From Methanosarcinales archaeon (GTDB taxonomy: Archaea > Halobacteriota > Syntropharchaeia > Alkanophagales > Methanospirareceae): a stretch of DNA of 8,134 bases. Under the pieces are notes generated by a model. The model ran no database searches, was not told where the DNA came from, and saw nothing but the letters and a program-made list of their open reading frames with translations. The number at the start of each line of letters is the position of its first letter. The stretch's first letter is position 1. The stretch lies in NCBI GenBank assembly GCA_003661125.1, contig QMVO01000066.1, positions 1-8,134 of the forward strand. The letters are read 5' to 3'. This document shows positions 6,636 through 8,134 of the stretch, one piece after another. A program made the translations under genes and the position numbers.

Positions 6636-7780
6636 TGCTTATTTATAACCTCCTCAAAGACATTTATTGTTTTATCTGCCACTTTATCCCAGGAAAATTC
6701 CCTCTCTGCTTTTTCTCTACTGTATTCACCCATCTTTTTATAATCCACTTTTGTTATCAATTCCATTTTCTCTGCGAGCTTTTCTACATCTCGTGGTGGT
6801 ACCAAAAATCCGTTTTTTTCATTCTCAATTAAGGAACTCATCCCTGGAATATCGGATGCGATTACAGGCAGACCATAGCTCATAGCCTCTAAAACTGCCA
6901 TTGACTGACCCTCCCAATGTGTAGGAAGCACAAAAACATCAGAATTTTGGTAGATACTTCCCAGAGTAGCTCTATCTGATATGTAACCTGTAAATAATAT
7001 GTTATTTCTTCTGTATAGATGTTTTATTTTCTCAGATACCCAACCAACAATCACAAGTTTTTTTCCATTGCATTCAAGAAGATTAAATGCTTTAATCAGC
7101 TCTCTGATACCTTTTTCTTTCTCTACACGACCCACAAAGAGATAAATAAACTCTTCTGAGTTCCTATGTATGGGCACAGGCTCGGCATCAGATATGGCTT
7201 TCGTATTCTCGGGTATGTCTATTCCGTTGGGTATCACCACAATTTTTTCACTATCCACGTGATCATACTTTACAATAGCCTTTTTGTGGTCTTCTGTTAA
7301 GGTTATGATTTTATCCACACCTACCAGCGACATTTTTTCTAAAGGGATTAATGGCAAGAACCAGAGGTATTGCTTCAAGTCCGCTATCTTATTTTGTATG
7401 TTATGTAATTTAAATTGCCAGGGATATATAAGGTGGTTTACAATAGGTTTTTTAAGAAGCTTTTTTATTATAAATCCTAATGCACCTGAAGTGCCTATTG
7501 TGTAAATGAGGTCTAATTTTTCCTTCCGATTAATTTTTATAAGTTTGAAAAAAGAAGAGAATGTGAATATTAAGTTCCCGGTAAATGCTCTAAGTGGCCA
7601 TATATAGAGAGATGGAGCGTAATAGAACCGTTTTTCTTCATTCTCTTTTACTCGTGCGGAGATTATGTACACTTCATGCCCTCGCACCTCAAGGTGCCTT
7701 CTCAGGTTACGCAAATAACTGTTAACCCCTGCTCCACCCGTTTCCCCCAAAAAACTCGGATACAGTATACAAATTTTCAT
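6632..7780 (-). CDS. Glycosyltransferase family 4 (GT-B fold)
   Basis: This 382-residue protein has the full length and motifs of family 4 retaining glycosyltransferases, which move a sugar from a nucleotide-sugar donor to a glycan or lipid-linked acceptor at the cytoplasmic side of the membrane. The N-terminal acceptor domain begins MKICILYPSF, with a GGAG loop (residues 15-18) as in family members. The hinge is followed by VVIPNGID (181-188) and LFVGRVEKEKGIRELIKAF (214-232). The donor domain carries the E-x7-E motif in WEGQSMAVLEAM (Glu290 and Glu298) and ends GFLVPPRD. The start ATG at 7780 has GGTGA 6 bases upstream. It is the first gene of a minus-strand unit with the hydrolase and HprK-like genes. 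A TATA-like promoter lies upstream, followed by the IS3 relic. Donor and acceptor cannot be determined. Confidence 0.92.
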   Translation of the reverse strand: MKICILYPSFLGETGGAGVNSYLRNLRRHLEVRGHEVYIISARVKENEEKRFYYAPSLYIWPLRAFTGNLIFTFSSFFKLIKINRKEKLDLIYTIGTSGALGFIIKKLLKKPIVNHLIYPWQFKLHNIQNKIADLKQYLWFLPLIPLEKMSLVGVDKIITLTEDHKKAIVKYDHVDSEKIVVIPNGIDIPENTKAISDAEPVPIHRNSEEFIYLFVGRVEKEKGIRELIKAFNLLECNGKKLVIVGWVSEKIKHLYRRNNILFTGYISDRATLGSIYQNSDVFVLPTHWEGQSMAVLEAMSYGLPVIASDIPGMSSLIENEKNGFLVPPRDVEKLAEKMELITKVDYKKMGEYSREKAEREFSWDKVADKTINVFEEVINKQ

Positions 7781-7835
7781 TTCTTTTCACCCGCATCCAC
7801 CCTTTCAGATTTTCTCTGGGGTGATTCCCGTTAGT

Positions 7836-7871
7836 ATACAACTAGTTAAGAAACAATATTTAAAACTTTCG
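7836..7871 (-). promoter_or_regulatory. Candidate promoter of the GT4-hydrolase-HprK-like unit
   Basis: On the minus strand, CGAAAGTTTTAAATATTG (7871-7854) closely resembles the archaeal BRE (CGAAAG) plus TATA box (TTTTAAATA). A start about 25 bases on, near 7836, would leave a leader of about 55 bases before the GT4 ATG. A TATACT hexamer lies at about 7834-7839, but the hexamer 17 bp upstream of it is a poor -35 element, so a bacterial reading is weaker. The box lies between the gene and the IS3 relic. Confidence 0.38.
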
Positions 7872-7877
7872 ATACTT

Positions 7878-8134
7878 TCACCCCCCTTTTCCATCCCCCT
7901 CCTTTTCCTTCTTGAAGTCCATGGGAGGGCGGTACCCTATGGCAGAATGCAGCCTCTTTTTGTTGTATACGTCCTCTAATGCCGGTTCTGTGTGAAGGCT
8001 TCTATTCAGATTCCATCCGATGCGTTTCCTGCTGCTGAAGAGGTCCAGGATTACCGCCAGGTAGACGAATTCGCCCGATAGACGGATATAAGTGATATCG
8101 GAAGCCCATACCTGATTCAATCTGGTTATCTTCA
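7878..8134 (-). pseudogene. IS3-family transposase (OrfB) relic with internal deletion, 5' end outside window
   Basis: The frame is open to the window edge and encodes part of an IS3-family OrfB integrase. NQVWASDITYIRLSGEFVYL followed by AVILDLFSSRKRIGWNLNRS is the start of the rve catalytic core, with the first catalytic Asp in ASDITY. It then passes from SLHTEPAL directly to EDVYNKKRLHSAIGYRPPMD, which is the normal C-terminal end of these proteins. The intervening part of the core, normally over 60 residues with the second Asp (HSDRG-type) and the Glu, is missing, in frame, at about 7975-7984. FSSRKRIGW also looks one residue longer than the usual FSRxxIGW. The tail is Lys/Gly-rich and ends at TGA (7878-7880). 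An in-frame TTG at 8120 is not a real start, because the coding sense continues upstream. The product would be inactive. Confidence 0.85.

Noticed and set aside
1..8134. CRISPR array, tRNA or rRNA genes
   Set aside because: No regularly spaced repeats, cloverleaf-like segment or rRNA-like conserved stretch was seen.

Overview
The window is an AT-rich stretch carrying genes for making or modifying surface or extracellular carbohydrate, interrupted by two decayed insertion sequences. The cell is probably an uncultured prokaryote. Three upstream regions hold TATA-like boxes preceded by purine-rich, BRE-like bases (about 1202-1234, 2251-2294 and 7836-7871), and none has a good bacterial -35/-10 pair. 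This leans towards an archaeon, but it is only a weak argument. Every enzyme family here also occurs in bacteria, and several genes have good Shine-Dalgarno sites.

Layout. Positions 3-384 (+) hold the C-terminal end of a FemAB/GNAT-like aminoacyl- or acyltransferase, which needs one frameshift to be read through. It meets tail to tail a polysaccharide-deacetylase-family gene (368-1174, -). Upstream of the deacetylase is a spacer of about 200 bp with a perfect 14-bp palindrome, then a GC-richer IS630-family transposase relic (about 1371-2244, -). The relic has two single-base frameshifts and an internal deletion that removes the first catalytic Asp region. Next come a Gfo/Idh/MocA-type dehydrogenase (2335-3357, +) and a class I SAM methyltransferase (3364-4002, +), which form a two-gene unit. 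This unit converges, with a 15-bp overlap, on a minus-strand unit read in the order GT4 glycosyltransferase (6632-7780), alkaline-phosphatase-superfamily hydrolase (4961-6571), HprK-like P-loop protein (3988-4947). Beyond the glycosyltransferase, at the window edge, lies an IS3-family transposase relic (7878-8134, -) that is deleted between the first catalytic Asp and the C-terminal end.

How the genes may work together. The glycosyltransferase would add a sugar from a nucleotide-sugar donor. The dehydrogenase would oxidise or reduce a sugar or sugar nucleotide. The methyltransferase, deacetylase and FemAB-like enzyme would decorate the product. The phosphatase-superfamily enzyme and the HprK-like protein could remove or add phosphate on a sugar, lipid or protein partner. 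The pairing of the last two, 13 bp apart behind a glycosyltransferase, is the least ordinary part of the window. No substrate can be named from sequence alone.

The accessory character is clear: two unrelated IS relics, a base-composition contrast between the IS630 relic and its surroundings, and strand switches between short transcription units. I saw no tRNA, rRNA, CRISPR array, origin or convincing intrinsic terminator.
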